Positions 25,640 to 35,924 of a stretch of DNA of 49,672 nt are shown here, one piece after another. The translations under genes and the position numbers were made by a program. This DNA is from Bauldia sp. (GTDB taxonomy: Bacteria; Pseudomonadota; Alphaproteobacteria; Rhizobiales; Kaistiaceae). The stretch lies in contig NZ_JAGRLA010000088.1 of NCBI RefSeq assembly GCF_020442045.1, positions 1-49,672 of the forward strand, in the 5' to 3' direction. The notes beneath the pieces were generated by a model that had not been told where the DNA came from, ran no database searches, and was given only the letters and a program-made list of their open reading frames with translations. Position 1 is the first letter of the stretch; every line of letters starts with the position of its first letter.

Positions 25640-25833
25640 TGTCGTTCCCTCGTTCAAAGCATGCGTTGATACTGGATGAAGCCGGAGCGGGCTGCCACCT
25701 TGTCGTCGACGGCGCGAGCCGCATGGTTGTTTCCCGGGTCAGGCAATAGACCCGGTTGGCGCCGGCCTCAAGGGCCTTCTCGGCGACGTTCAGGTCCTGC
25801 CGGGCGTGCCGCCGGCGTCCCGCCGCGCCAGGA
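25640..25833 (-). other. Space between pgk and fba, possible gene remnant
   Basis: On the minus strand one frame reads QDLNVAEKALEAGANRVYCL, which has the look of coding sequence. After a frame change the sequence continues in DDKVAARSGFIQYQRML and a stop 24 bases before fba. I recognise no family. It may be the decayed 3' end of a gene that once lay between pgk and fba. The evidence is composition and phrasing only, so this is weak. Confidence 0.25.
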
Positions 25834-27033
25834 TCAGGCGTTGCGGCGCAGGACCTCGACGCCCGGAAGCGCCTTGCCCTCGAGCCATTCCAGGAAGGCG
25901 CCGCCGGCTGTCGAGACCGAGGCAAAGTCGTCGGCGACACCGGCCTTGTGCAGGGCGGCGACGGTCTCGCCGCCACCGGCAACCGAATTCAGGCCCGCCG
26001 AATGCGTCCGCTCCGCCGCGTGCCGCGCGACCGCCACGGTCGCGATGTCGAATGGCGCGATCTCGAAGGCGCCGAGCGGGCCGTTCCAGACCAGGGTCCT
26101 TGCCTTGTCGATCCAGGCGTTGACGGCGGCGATCGAGCGCGGGCCGATGTCGAGGATCATGCCGTCGGCGGGAACCGCGTCGGCCTCGACGATCCGGTTC
26201 GCCGCGTGCTCCTTGAATTCGGTCGCGACCACCACGTCGACCGGCAGGACGATGGCGCAACCGGTCCTGTCGGCCGCCGCCATGATCTTCGTCGCCGTGT
26301 CGACGAGGTCCGGTTCGCATAGCGACTTGCCGACGGCGATCCCCTTGGCCAACAGGAAGGTGTTGGCCATGCCGCCGCCGATCACCAGGGCATCGACCTT
26401 GGCGGTGAGGTTCTCGAGCACGTCGATCTTGCTCGACACCTTGGCGCCGCCGATGACGGCGACAACGGGCCGCTCGGGATCGGCAAGCGCCGATTCCAGC
26501 GCCTCGATTTCCTTCTGCATCGCGCGTCCGGCATAGGCCGGCAGCTTGTGGGCGAGGCCTTCGGTCGAGGCATGGGCGCGGTGCGAGGCCGAGAAGGCGT
26601 CGCTGACATAGACGTCGCCGAGCCCGGCAAGGGCCGAAACGAAGTCCGGCTCGTTCTTCTCCTCGCCGGCATGGAAGCGGGTATTCTCGAGGAGCAGGAC
26701 GTCGCCGTCCTGCATCTTCGCCACCGCCTCCGCCGCGTCCGGTCCGACGCAATCGGTGGCGAAGGCGACCGGGCGGCCGATGACCGAACTCAATACCGGA
26801 ACGACGACGCCCAGCGACATGTCGGGATTGGGCTTGCCCTTGGGACGGCCGAAATGGGCGAGCAGGATCACCTTCCCGCCGTTGTCGGCGACCTCGGTGA
26901 TGGTCGGGGCGACGGCACGGATGCGCGTGTCGTCGCTTACCTTGCCATCCGCCATCGGCACGTTGAGATCGACGCGGACGAGAACGCGCTTGCCGGAAAG
27001 GTCGGCATCGTCGAGCGTGCGGAAGGCGGTCAT
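25834..27033 (-). CDS. pgk: Phosphoglycerate kinase
   Basis: Transfers phosphate from 1,3-bisphosphoglycerate to ADP. It is 399 residues, a normal length. Seen: the start [19 protein letters not shown], the [12 protein letters not shown] loop, and the C-terminal [12 protein letters not shown]. The ATG at 27033 gives the family N-terminus (MTAFRTLDD). It lies 11 bases after gap in the same operon. Confidence 0.97.
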   Translation of the reverse strand: MTAFRTLDDADLSGKRVLVRVDLNVPMADGKVSDDTRIRAVAPTITEVADNGGKVILLAHFGRPKGKPNPDMSLGVVVPVLSSVIGRPVAFATDCVGPDAAEAVAKMQDGDVLLLENTRFHAGEEKNEPDFVSALAGLGDVYVSDAFSASHRAHASTEGLAHKLPAYAGRAMQKEIEALESALADPERPVVAVIGGAKVSSKIDVLENLTAKVDALVIGGGMANTFLLAKGIAVGKSLCEPDLVDTATKIMAAADRTGCAIVLPVDVVVATEFKEHAANRIVEADAVPADGMILDIGPRSIAAVNAWIDKARTLVWNGPLGAFEIAPFDIATVAVARHAAERTHSAGLNSVAGGGETVAALHKAGVADDFASVSTAGGAFLEWLEGKALPGVEVLRRNA

Positions 27034-27044
27034 GGTCGCTCCGC

Positions 27045-28055
<1,011 letters not shown>

Positions 28056-28076
28056 TTTCTTGTCTCCAGTCCTTGA

Positions 28077-30071
28077 TCAGGCAAGTGCGGTGAGCCGGTC
28101 GAACACCGCCCCCGCCGCAGCTTCCGCGGTGATACCGAATTTAGCGTAGAGTTCCTTGTAGGGGGCGCTGGCGCCGAAGCTGTCCATGCCGACAAACACG
28201 CCATCGTTTCCGATGAAACGGTCCCAGCCCTGCCGGACCGCCGCCTCGATGGCGACATTGACCATCGCCGTGCCGATCGTTTCGGCCTGGTAGTCCTTGC
28301 TCTGTTCGCCGAAGAGCTCGAAGCACGGCACCGACACGACGCGGGTCGGGTGGCCCTTTGCCTCGATCAGCCCCTTGGCCGCGAGCGCGATCTCGACTTC
28401 CGATCCGCTGGCGAAGATCGACACCTCGGCGTCGCCCTCGGCCGGTGCGATCTCGTAGGCGCCGCGCGCGCAGAGGTTCTCCTCGCCGTATTCGGGGCGA
28501 ACCGTCGGCAGGCCCTGGCGGGTCAGCGCGAGGAGGCTCGGGGTCGAATTGCGCTGCAGGGCGAGGTGCCAGCATTCGGCGGTCTCGACGACGTCCGCCG
28601 GGCGGAAGACGAGGAGGTTCGGTATGGCGCGGAGCGCGGCGAGCTGCTCGACGGGCTGATGGGTCGGTCCATCCTCGCCGAGCCCGATCGAATCGTGGGT
28701 CATGACGAAGACGATGCGATTGCCCATCAGCGCGGCGAGGCGGATCGCCGGCCGGGCATAGTCGCTGAAGACCAGAAAGGTGCCGCTATAGGGAATGACG
28801 CCACGATGCAGCGCCATGCCGTTCATCGCCGCGGACATGCCGAGCTCGCGGATGCCCCAGTGGATGTAGCGGCCCGAGAAGTTGTCGGGGGTGACCTCGA
28901 CCAGGCCGGCCGATCGCGTGTTGTTCGACGGCGTCAGGTCGGCGGAGCCGCCGATGGTCTCCGGCACCACGGCGTTGATCACGTCGAGCGCCATCTCGGA
29001 GGCCTTGCGGGTCGCGACCTTCGGCCGGTCGGCGCAGAGCTTCTTCTTGTAGCTTGCCATCGCCTCGTCGAGACCGGACGGCAGGTCGCCCCGTATGCGG
29101 CGCTCGAACTCGGCGCGCTTCTCGGCATCGATCGCGCCGAGGCGCTTCTCCCAGTCCTTGCGGAGCTGGCTTGCCTTGAGGCCGGCGATCCGCCAGCTGT
29201 CGCGGACATCCGCGGGGATTTCGAAAGGCGGGTGATCCCAGCCGAGCGCCTTGCGGGTGCCGGCGATCTCGTCGGCCCCCAGCGGCGAGCCATGCGACGC
29301 GGCCGTTCCGGCCTTGATCGGGGCGCCGAAGCCGATCGTCGTCCGGCAGGCGATCATCGTCGGCCTGGTGTTGCGCTGGGCGGCCTCGATCGCGGCGGCG
29401 ATCTCCTCGGCATTATGCCCGTCGATGCGCATCGCTTCCCAGCCGGCGGCCTCGAAGCGGGCAACCTGGTCGCCGCTCTCGGACAGCGAGGTCGGGCCGT
29501 CGATGGTGATGTGGTTGTCGTCGTAGAAGACGATCAGCTTGGAGAGGCGCAGGTGCCCGGCGATCGAAATCGCCTCGTGGCTGATGCCTTCCATCAGGTC
29601 GCCGTCGGAGGCGATGACATAGGTCCGGTGGTCGACGATGTCGTCGCCGAACTCCGCCGCCAGCAGCCGCTCCGCGATCGCCATCCCGACCGCATTGCCG
29701 AGCCCCTGTCCGAGCGGTCCGGTGGTCGTTTCGACGCCGGTCGTGTGGATATTCTCCGGGTGGCCGGGCGTCTTCGAGCCGAGCTGGCGGAAATTCCTGA
29801 GCTCGTCGATGGTCATCTCCTCGACGCCGAGGAGATGGAGGATCGAATAGAGCAGCATCGAGCCGTGGCCCGCCGACAGGACGAAGCGGTCGCGGTCGGG
29901 CCAGAAAGGTTCGGTCGGGTCGAACTTGAGGAAACGCGTGAACAGAACCGTGGCGATATCCGCGGCTCCCATCGGCAGGCCGGGGTGCCCGGAATTGGCT
30001 TTTTCCACTGCGTCCATCGCGAGCGCGCGGATCGCGTTCGCCATACGCTGGTGTTTGACGAGGTCGGTCAT
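28077..30071 (-). CDS. tkt: Transketolase
   Basis: Thiamine-diphosphate enzyme of the pentose phosphate and Calvin pathways, 664 residues. Seen: the N-terminal [17 protein letters not shown], the TPP-binding [20 protein letters not shown] with the usual N-containing continuation [10 protein letters not shown], and the pyrimidine-domain part [20 protein letters not shown]. The ATG at 30071 gives the family start [20 protein letters not shown]. It is first in the tkt-gap-pgk-fba operon on the minus strand and divergent from the DUF4164 gene. No rubisco or phosphoribulokinase is in view, so Calvin-cycle use cannot be claimed. Confidence 0.97.
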   Translation of the reverse strand: MTDLVKHQRMANAIRALAMDAVEKANSGHPGLPMGAADIATVLFTRFLKFDPTEPFWPDRDRFVLSAGHGSMLLYSILHLLGVEEMTIDELRNFRQLGSKTPGHPENIHTTGVETTTGPLGQGLGNAVGMAIAERLLAAEFGDDIVDHRTYVIASDGDLMEGISHEAISIAGHLRLSKLIVFYDDNHITIDGPTSLSESGDQVARFEAAGWEAMRIDGHNAEEIAAAIEAAQRNTRPTMIACRTTIGFGAPIKAGTAASHGSPLGADEIAGTRKALGWDHPPFEIPADVRDSWRIAGLKASQLRKDWEKRLGAIDAEKRAEFERRIRGDLPSGLDEAMASYKKKLCADRPKVATRKASEMALDVINAVVPETIGGSADLTPSNNTRSAGLVEVTPDNFSGRYIHWGIRELGMSAAMNGMALHRGVIPYSGTFLVFSDYARPAIRLAALMGNRIVFVMTHDSIGLGEDGPTHQPVEQLAALRAIPNLLVFRPADVVETAECWHLALQRNSTPSLLALTRQGLPTVRPEYGEENLCARGAYEIAPAEGDAEVSIFASGSEVEIALAAKGLIEAKGHPTRVVSVPCFELFGEQSKDYQAETIGTAMVNVAIEAAVRQGWDRFIGNDGVFVGMDSFGASAPYKELYAKFGITAEAAAGAVFDRLTALA

Positions 30072-30399
30072 GGTCAGATGTCGATCCGGTGCCGGACGGA
30101 AATGGGCGGCGGTCCACCGGCCCGATTGCAAACGATGACATGCCATCGAGGACCGGTGCGGGCGAGGCCGGGGCGACACATAGCAGGTCGATTCAGCGAG
30201 TCAATGCGGGGTCGCCGTTTCGCCCGGCGCTATCGGTGGGGACGCTGCTGGCGCAGCCGTTGACGTTTTCTTCGGGTAATGCCTAATCTCTTCGGTGCAA
30301 TGCATTGGCCGGCCTTCGATTCTCTTCGGCCCGGTATCGAAGGGCTCTCCCCGGCGAGTGCGATGTTCTGCGGCGTATAGGGGTTCCGGAGGACAACCG
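30072..30399. other. Divergent promoter region between tkt and the DUF4164 gene
   Basis: A 328-base non-coding space between divergent genes. It holds the plus-strand promoter listed below. I see no RNA gene, clear operator or repeat in the rest; short reading frames here show no family features. Confidence 0.6.
30260..30289 (+). promoter_or_regulatory. Predicted promoter for the DUF4164-zapA unit
   Basis: TTGACG (30260-30265) and TAATCT (30284-30289) are separated by 18 bases, about 110 bases upstream of the DUF4164 ATG. It is a good sigma-70-type match by eye only. Confidence 0.5.
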
Positions 30400-30681
30400 A
30401 TGCCCGGTGGGTCAGTTCTCGAGGATGCGCTGCGGCGCGTGGAGGCCGTCCTCGCGCGCGTGGAAGGCGCGGTCGACCGCCGGCTGGACCATGCCGATCG
30501 CGTCTCCGATTTCGAGAGCGAATTGCACCGCCTCGGCAACGACCGGTCGCGCCTGGCGCAGGCGCTGGATGCCGCCGAGGCGCGGGCCAGCCGGGTCGAG
30601 GAAGCAAACCATGACGTATCGCGCCGGCTCGTCGCCGCGATGGAATCGATCCGCGACGTGCTCGGCCGCAATGGCGGGTGA
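30400..30681 (+). CDS. DUF4164 family coiled-coil protein
   Basis: A 93-residue almost entirely helical protein directly upstream of zapA. Seen: LEDALRRVEAVLARVEGAVD, then HRLGNDRSRLAQALDAAEAR, with heptad-like leucine spacing. This fits DUF4164, whose members sit next to zapA in many alphaproteobacteria. In Caulobacter the neighbour protein ZauP bridges ZapA and FtsZ, and this gene may be its counterpart; that is inference. GGAGG at 30388-30392 precedes the ATG at 30400. Confidence 0.75.
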   Translation: MPGGSVLEDALRRVEAVLARVEGAVDRRLDHADRVSDFESELHRLGNDRSRLAQALDAAEARASRVEEANHDVSRRLVAAMESIRDVLGRNGG

Positions 30682-30703
30682 GACGGCCCGAAAGGATTAG
30701 CGC

Positions 30704-31084
30704 ATGGGGCAGGTCAACGTCACGATCAACGGCAGGACATACCGCATGGCCTGCGACGACGGCCAGGAGGACCATCTGACCGGACTCGGTCAGCAGCTCA
30801 GCGAGACGATCGAGGAGTTGCGCGGCCAGTTCGGCGAGATCGGCGACCAGCGCCTGACGGTGATGGCCGCCATCACCATGGCCGACCAGCATTCGGAGAC
30901 GGAAAAGCGCTTGCGTCAGGTCGAGGGCGAGATCGCCGGCCTCGAGGAGGCGCGTGCCGCGCTCGTCGAGCGGCAGGAGCGCGCCGAGGCGGAAATCGCC
31001 GAGTCGATCGAGGCGCTTGCCGACCGGCTGGAAGCCGTCGCCAGCCGATTGGACGGAACCGATCCGCTCGAGGGCTCCGACTGA
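30704..31084 (+). CDS. zapA: Cell division protein ZapA
   Basis: Binds and bundles FtsZ filaments. It is 126 residues. Seen: the N-terminal globular part QVNVTINGRTYRMACDDGQ (family VxxxIxGRxYxxxC), DHLTGLGQQLSETI, then a C-terminal coiled coil to about residue 115. It is 22 bases after the DUF4164 gene and is followed by 6S RNA and fau, the conserved proteobacterial order. Confidence 0.92.
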   Translation: MGQVNVTINGRTYRMACDDGQEDHLTGLGQQLSETIEELRGQFGEIGDQRLTVMAAITMADQHSETEKRLRQVEGEIAGLEEARAALVERQERAEAEIAESIEALADRLEAVASRLDGTDPLEGSD

Positions 31085-31145
31085 GCGGAGGAGCATCGTG
31101 CGGGCGGATCGCCTCTGGCGCGAGGGGGGAGCCGGCTCTATATCT

Positions 31146-31300
31146 GTGGCCGGCGAGGCTGTGGGGTCCGGCAGGAGAAGCATTCCCCGGGGCCTTATCG
31201 ATCCTAAAGGGAGCTGTCCCTGTGCGGGCCCGTGGGCTCGCGCATACGGCGCCCACCTACTCTGTAGGTCTCCGGGATTCGATACTCCACCGGCCTTGCG
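31146..31300 (+). ncRNA. ssrS: 6S RNA
   Basis: The space between zapA and the 5-formyl-THF cyclo-ligase gene is the classical 6S RNA locus. Seen: a long-range closing stem (GGCCGG near 31149-31154 with CCGGCC near 31290-31295), a central GGAGAAGCATTCCCC region, and a 3' half with GCGCCCACCTAC then TCTCCGGGATTCGAT, typical of alphaproteobacterial 6S RNAs. It binds sigma-70 RNA polymerase and represses growth promoters in stationary phase. The ends are approximate to about 10 bases. A short GGCC-TTGC-GGCC hairpin with TTTT follows. Confidence 0.88.
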
Positions 31301-31325
31301 GCCTCGCTTTTCTCCAATCGGCGGG

Positions 31326-31934
31326 ATGGCCCGACCCGACATGCCCGAAATCCCCGCGACGTCGAAGGCGGGCCTCCGCGCCGCGGCGCTGGCGCGTCGC
31401 GATGCGCTCGATGACGAGGCGCGGCGGGCGGCCGACGCGGCTATTGCCGAAAGCGCGATGCGGCTCCTCGAGCCGCTGCGCTTCCAATGCCTGTCGGGGT
31501 TCCTGCCGATCCGCAGCGAATGCGATCCACGTCCGGTCATGGACGCGGCGCTGGGGCGTGGCGCCGACGTGGCGCTGCCCGCTTTCATTGACCGGGAGAC
31601 GATGGTGTTCCGGAGCTATTCTCCCGGCGACCCGCTGGTCGCGGCCGGCTTCGGAACCCGCGAGCCGGGCGCGGGCGCCGCGGTCGTTGCGCCGGATGTC
31701 ATCCTGATGCCGCTCGCGGCCTTCGACCGTTCGGGAACGCGCATCGGCTACGGCAAGGGCCATTACGACCGGGCGATCGCGACGATGAGGAGGGCGGGGC
31801 GCGATCCGCTTCTCGTCGGCCTCGCTTTTTCGGTTCAGGAGGTTGACCGGATACCCGCGGAGCCGCATGACGTGAGGCTCGACCGGCTGGTGACCGACCG
31901 GGGCGTGTTCGATTTCCGTGGCGACCAATCCTGA
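31326..31934 (+). CDS. fau: 5-formyltetrahydrofolate cyclo-ligase
   Basis: Converts 5-formyl-THF to 5,10-methenyl-THF with ATP. It is 202 residues from the ATG at 31326; the in-frame ATG at 31341 is an alternative. Seen: LRAAALARRDAL at the start, a FLPIRSECDPRPVM segment in the substrate region, and the ATP-site signature GYGKGHYDRAI. The gene lies in the standard position after 6S RNA. Confidence 0.92.
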   Translation: MARPDMPEIPATSKAGLRAAALARRDALDDEARRAADAAIAESAMRLLEPLRFQCLSGFLPIRSECDPRPVMDAALGRGADVALPAFIDRETMVFRSYSPGDPLVAAGFGTREPGAGAAVVAPDVILMPLAAFDRSGTRIGYGKGHYDRAIATMRRAGRDPLLVGLAFSVQEVDRIPAEPHDVRLDRLVTDRGVFDFRGDQS

Positions 31935-31940
31935 GGCGGC

Positions 31941-32765
31941 ATGCGACTCCTTTTTCTCGGCGATATCGTTGGGCGCAGCGGGCGGAACGCCGTCGTCGAG
32001 ACGCTTCCCGCCCTGATCGAGGAGCGGCGGCTCGATTTCGTCGTCGTCAATGGCGAGAACGCCGCGGGCGGCTTCGGCATCACCGAGGACATCCACGCCG
32101 CCATCCTCGATGCCGGGGCGGATGTCGTCACCACCGGCAACCATGCCTTCGACCAGCGCGAGGCGCTTGTCTTTGCCGAACGGCAGGACCGCTTCCTGCG
32201 TCCGACCAACTTCCCGGCCGGCACGCCCGGCAAGGGCTCCGGGCTGTTCACCGCGAGGAACGGCGCGCGGGTGCTGGTCATCAACGTGATGGGACGGGTC
32301 TTCATGGACGCGCTCGACGATCCCTTCGCGGCGATCGACCGCGAGCTCGCCGCCTGTCCGCTCGGCGAGCAGGCCGACGCGCTCGTCATCGATTTCCATG
32401 CCGAGGCGTCGAGCGAGAAGCAGGCGGCGGCCTTTCATGTCGACGGCCGGGCGACGCTGCTGGTCGGCACCCACACCCACGTACCGACCTCGGACTATCG
32501 CGTGCTCGCGGGCGGCACCGCCTATCAGACCGATGTCGGGATGTGCGGCGACTATGATTCCGTCATCGGCATGGACAAGGAGGAGCCCTTGCGGCGCTTC
32601 CTGACCAAGGTGCCGGGCGAGCGCTTTTCCGCCGCACGGGGCGAGGCGACTCTCGCCGGTCTCGCGGTCGAGGTCGACGACAATACCGGGCTCGCGACCG
32701 GGGTCGCCCCGTTCCGGCAGGGCGGCGTGCTCGCGGAGACGATCCCGTCTTTCTGGGTCGATTGA
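31941..32765 (+). CDS. YmdB/TIGR00282-family metallophosphoesterase
   Basis: A 274-residue calcineurin-like phosphoesterase. Metal ligands are visible in order: D8 (GDIVGR), E39-N40 (NGENAAGG), N67-H68 (TGNHAFD), H153 (DFHAE) and H178/H180 (THTH). In Bacillus the orthologue YmdB is a 2',3'-cAMP phosphodiesterase. It starts six bases after fau and so is likely in the same operon. Confidence 0.9.
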   Translation: MRLLFLGDIVGRSGRNAVVETLPALIEERRLDFVVVNGENAAGGFGITEDIHAAILDAGADVVTTGNHAFDQREALVFAERQDRFLRPTNFPAGTPGKGSGLFTARNGARVLVINVMGRVFMDALDDPFAAIDRELAACPLGEQADALVIDFHAEASSEKQAAAFHVDGRATLLVGTHTHVPTSDYRVLAGGTAYQTDVGMCGDYDSVIGMDKEEPLRRFLTKVPGERFSAARGEATLAGLAVEVDDNTGLATGVAPFRQGGVLAETIPSFWVD

Positions 32766-32807
32766 CCAGGCGGCGGAATCGTCCCCGGCGACCGGTAGCG
32801 CTGTAAG

Positions 32808-33557
32808 ATGGCTGCATCGGGCGCGATTCGAATGAAGCCTCCAGTCCTGCTCCTTCACGGCGCGTGCAGCCAGCCGGCCCATATGCGGGCGTGGGAAGCC
32901 TATTTCGCGTCCGCCGGCCACCAGTGTCTCGCGCCGGCCCTGCCGGGCCATGCGCCCGACGACACGGCGGCGCTCGCCCGCCTCGGGATGAAGGATTACC
33001 TCGCCGCCGTCGTCGCGGCGCGGAACGCGTTCGACCGGCCGCCGATCGTGATTGGCCATTCGCTCGGCGGTCTTCTCGCGCAACAGCTCGCCACGAGGAC
33101 GGCTTGCGCCGCGATCATATTGGTCGCGTCGTTGCCGCCCGGACGCTTGCCGGTCACCGCCGTGGCCCTCCCGCATTTCCTGCCGCTCGCGCCGCTGGTC
33201 CTGCTCGGACGGCCGATACGTCCGACCCGGATCGGCCTGGAGATGCTGACCCTGCACGATCTGGCGGTGGCCGAGCGCGAGGAGATCCTCCCCGATTTCG
33301 TTCATGAATCGGGCCGTGTCTATCGGTCCCTGGTCTTCGGTCTGGCGCGGGTCGACGCGCGGGCGGTGCGCTGTCCGGTCCTGGTGCTGCACGGCAGGTC
33401 GGACCGCCTGGTCCCGCTTTCGGTCGGACGGACGCTCGCAAGGCGCTACGACGCGGAACTGATCACAGTCCCTGGTCAAGGCCACTGGCTGATAGCGGGG
33501 TCGCTTCTCGAAATCGCCGCCGCGCCGGTTCTCGACTGGATCGACGGGCTCGGCTAG
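32808..33557 (+). CDS. Alpha/beta-fold hydrolase
   Basis: A 249-residue serine hydrolase. Seen: the oxyanion strand PPVLLLHGACSQ, the nucleophile elbow IGHSLGG (S85), the acid region VLHGRSDRLVP and the catalytic His in GQGHWLI. The start is uncertain: ATG at 32808 or 32832 (MKPPVLLL), neither with a strong binding site. The substrate is unknown. Confidence 0.85.
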   Translation: MAASGAIRMKPPVLLLHGACSQPAHMRAWEAYFASAGHQCLAPALPGHAPDDTAALARLGMKDYLAAVVAARNAFDRPPIVIGHSLGGLLAQQLATRTACAAIILVASLPPGRLPVTAVALPHFLPLAPLVLLGRPIRPTRIGLEMLTLHDLAVAEREEILPDFVHESGRVYRSLVFGLARVDARAVRCPVLVLHGRSDRLVPLSVGRTLARRYDAELITVPGQGHWLIAGSLLEIAAAPVLDWIDGLG

Positions 33558-33690
33558 CCGCAAAAGTCGGCGCGCCCGGCCTTCCTTTCCACCGGTCCCG
33601 GACGTATAACGCGCGGCAAATCAACCACACCCAGGGGACTCCCGCCTTGTTCAGGTGCGGTGTCCCGTTCGCATATTCCCGGAGCAGCCC

Positions 33691-34440
33691 ATGGCCGGCC
33701 ATTCGCAATTCAAGAATATCATGCACAAGAAGGGCGCCGCCGACGCGAAGCGCTCCAAGGTCTTCTCCAAGCTCGCGCGCGAGATCACGGTGGCGGCAAA
33801 GCTCGGCTCGCCCGATCCGGGGATGAATCCGCGGCTGCGCCTCGCCATCCAGAATGCGCGTGCCGAGAACATGCCGAAGGACAATATCGAGCGCGCCATC
33901 AAGAAGGCGTCCGGCGGCGACTCGGAGAATTACGAGGAGATCCGCTACGAGGGCTATGGGCCGGGTGGCGTCGCGGTGGTCGTCGAGGCGCTGACCGACA
34001 ACCGCAACCGCACGGCCAGTGCCGTCCGCTCCTGTTTCACCAAATACGGCGGCGCGCTTGGCGAGACCGGTTCGGTCTCCTTCATGTTCGATCGCGCCGG
34101 ACAGATTTCCTACAAGCCCGAGGTCGGCTCGGCGGATGAGGTGCTCGAGGCGGCGATCAATGCCGGCGCGGACGATGTGCAGAGCGACGCGGACGGCCAC
34201 GTCATCACCTGCTCGTTCACCGATCTCGGCGATGTCGCCAAGGCGCTCGAGGAGACGCTTGGCGAGGCCGAGACGGTGAAGGCGGTCTGGGTGCCGCAGA
34301 CGACGACCGAGCTCGACGAGGAAAAGGCGGGCACCATGATGAAGCTGGTCGCCGCGCTCGACGACGACGACGACGTCCAGACGGTCTATTCCAACTTCGA
34401 GGTCTCGGACGAGGTCATGGAGCGCCTGACCGCGGCGTGA
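33691..34440 (+). CDS. yebC: YebC/PmpR-family protein
   Basis: A 249-residue member of the YebC family. Long annotated as a transcription regulator, it is also reported as a translation factor that relieves ribosome stalling. Seen: the start [49 protein letters not shown] and [24 protein letters not shown] split across the family. Its position upstream of ruvC-ruvA-ruvB is the usual one, though here a membrane gene, a TauE/SafE gene and a DUF1906 gene lie in between. Confidence 0.95.
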   Translation: MAGHSQFKNIMHKKGAADAKRSKVFSKLAREITVAAKLGSPDPGMNPRLRLAIQNARAENMPKDNIERAIKKASGGDSENYEEIRYEGYGPGGVAVVVEALTDNRNRTASAVRSCFTKYGGALGETGSVSFMFDRAGQISYKPEVGSADEVLEAAINAGADDVQSDADGHVITCSFTDLGDVAKALEETLGEAETVKAVWVPQTTTELDEEKAGTMMKLVAALDDDDDVQTVYSNFEVSDEVMERLTAA

Positions 34441-34450
34441 GGCCGGGTCC

Positions 34451-35071
34451 GTGGCGCCGACCGGTGCCGGCGTTCTCGCGATCGTCGGCTGGTTCGCGGT
34501 CGTCGGCCAGTATTTCGCGACCGATGTCGAAGGCTTCGCCGGCACGGTCAACTACTTCAGCTATTTCACGATCCTCAGCAATATCCTGGTCGCCGCGACG
34601 CTGACAGCGGCGGCGCTGGCGCCCGATTCGCGGGTCGGCCGTTTCCTCTTGCGGCCGCCGGTCGCCATGGCGACCATGGTCTACATCACCGTGACCGCGC
34701 TCACCTATTACGTCATGCTGGCGAGCCTCTATCGTCTCGAGGGCTGGGCCCGGCATTTCGACCACATCCTGCATTACGCAATGCCGCCGGCCTTCCTTTT
34801 GTTCTGGCTCGTGGCGGTGCCGAAGGGCGGCCTGCGTTTCGGCGCCATCGTCTGGGTGCTGGTCCCGCCCTTCGTCTACGGCGCATGGACGCTGCTGCAC
34901 GGGGCGTTGTCGGGTTTCTGGCCGTATCCCTTCGTCGACGCGGCGAAGATCGGCTACCTGGATTTTTTCCGCAACGTCGCGATCTTCGGCGTCTTCTTCG
35001 CCGTGGTCGCGACATTCTATATCCTGATCGATCGATTGCTCGGTCGGCACGGGTGGTCACGATCCGCCTGA
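34451..35071 (+). CDS. Pr6Pr family membrane protein
   Basis: A 206-residue protein with about six transmembrane helices. Seen: VNYFSYFTILSNILVAATL, YVMLASLYRLEGWARHFDHILHY (split by helix ends) and a C-terminal GYLDFFRNVAIFGVFF. These match the Pr6Pr (FAR-17a/AIG1-like) family, which lacks a proven bacterial function. It uses a GTG start ten bases after the yebC stop, so it may be read with yebC. Confidence 0.75.
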   Translation: MAPTGAGVLAIVGWFAVVGQYFATDVEGFAGTVNYFSYFTILSNILVAATLTAAALAPDSRVGRFLLRPPVAMATMVYITVTALTYYVMLASLYRLEGWARHFDHILHYAMPPAFLLFWLVAVPKGGLRFGAIVWVLVPPFVYGAWTLLHGALSGFWPYPFVDAAKIGYLDFFRNVAIFGVFFAVVATFYILIDRLLGRHGWSRSA

Positions 35072-35078
35072 GACCTGC

Positions 35079-35822
35079 CTATCCGAGCAAGCCATCGAAG
35101 ACGGGCATGCTGGTCAGCACGGCGAGCGCGATCACGGCATAGGCGAAGGGGCGGTAGGCGGCGCCGGCGGTCCTGCGGAAGACGAGCGCACCGATGCCGA
35201 GGGCGATCGCATAGACGGGCGCCAGCAACAGGAAGAGGTCGATGACCTCGCTCGAATAAAGGCCGTTCCAGAGATAGGCGGCGAACGACGAAAGGCTGAT
35301 CACGGCGAAGAAACAGAAGAGGTTCGCCCGGATCACCGTGGTCTTGTCGGGCCCGCCGATCCAGTAGGCGACGACCGGCGGGCCGGAGACCTGGCCGATG
35401 CCGCCGAGGAAGCCGGCGGCGGCGCCGACGCCGAGCGAGGGGAGCGGCTGCGGCTCGCCCGGGTAGCGCCAGCCCGACATCAGCAGGATGAGGAGCGCGA
35501 GGACGATGGCCGATATCGCCCAGCGCAGGATCAGCGGGTCGCCGTGGGCGAGGGCATGGGCGCCGAGGGGCGTGGTGAGGATCGCGGCGATCGCCGCCGG
35601 CAGCACCGTCCGCCAGCGGACCTCGCGAAAGGCGGCGACGACCAGCGGGATGCCGAGGATGAAATCGGTGATCAGAAGCACCGGCGCGGCAAGCTGGGGC
35701 GAGAAGGCGGCGCTTGCCAAGGGCATGAAAATCAACGCGGAACCGAAACCGGTGAAGCCGCGGACGAAGGCCGCGACGAAGGTTGCGGCGATGGCGACCA
35801 GATGGGCGGAATCGAGGGGCAT
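35079..35822 (-). CDS. TauE/SafE-family permease (second copy)
   Basis: A 247-residue membrane protein with eight hydrophobic segments. It has the repeat motifs FVRGFTGFGSALIFMPLAS near the N-terminus and AAAGFLGGIGQVSGPPVVAYW near the middle. The start at 35822 (MPLDSAHLV) is chosen by family fit; no clear binding site is seen. It is only distantly related to the copy at 13826-14578. It is convergent with the Pr6Pr gene and divergent from the DUF1906 gene, and its substrate is unknown. Confidence 0.85.
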   Translation of the reverse strand: MPLDSAHLVAIAATFVAAFVRGFTGFGSALIFMPLASAAFSPQLAAPVLLITDFILGIPLVVAAFREVRWRTVLPAAIAAILTTPLGAHALAHGDPLILRWAISAIVLALLILLMSGWRYPGEPQPLPSLGVGAAAGFLGGIGQVSGPPVVAYWIGGPDKTTVIRANLFCFFAVISLSSFAAYLWNGLYSSEVIDLFLLLAPVYAIALGIGALVFRRTAGAAYRPFAYAVIALAVLTSMPVFDGLLG

Positions 35823-35924
35823 GGGAGGCCGGCAGGTGGTGTCGATGACCGGCAGGTCGTGCCAGATTATTGCCTCCGCGTCGACCATGGGCGGGCCGCG
35901 GGCGGGCGATGGGCGGGGCATGGG

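Noticed and set aside
28077..30071. Calvin cycle operon
   Set aside because: tkt, gap, pgk and fba occur together, but no rubisco, phosphoribulokinase or cbbR is in the window. The genes also serve glycolysis and pentose phosphate.
28350..30263. 637-codon open frame on the plus strand
   Set aside because: Antisense to transketolase, whose motifs are unmistakable.
31257..33563. 768-codon open frame on the minus strand
   Set aside because: Antisense to fau, the phosphoesterase and the alpha/beta hydrolase, all of which have clear motifs. Its composition is Arg/Asp/His-rich with no fold.
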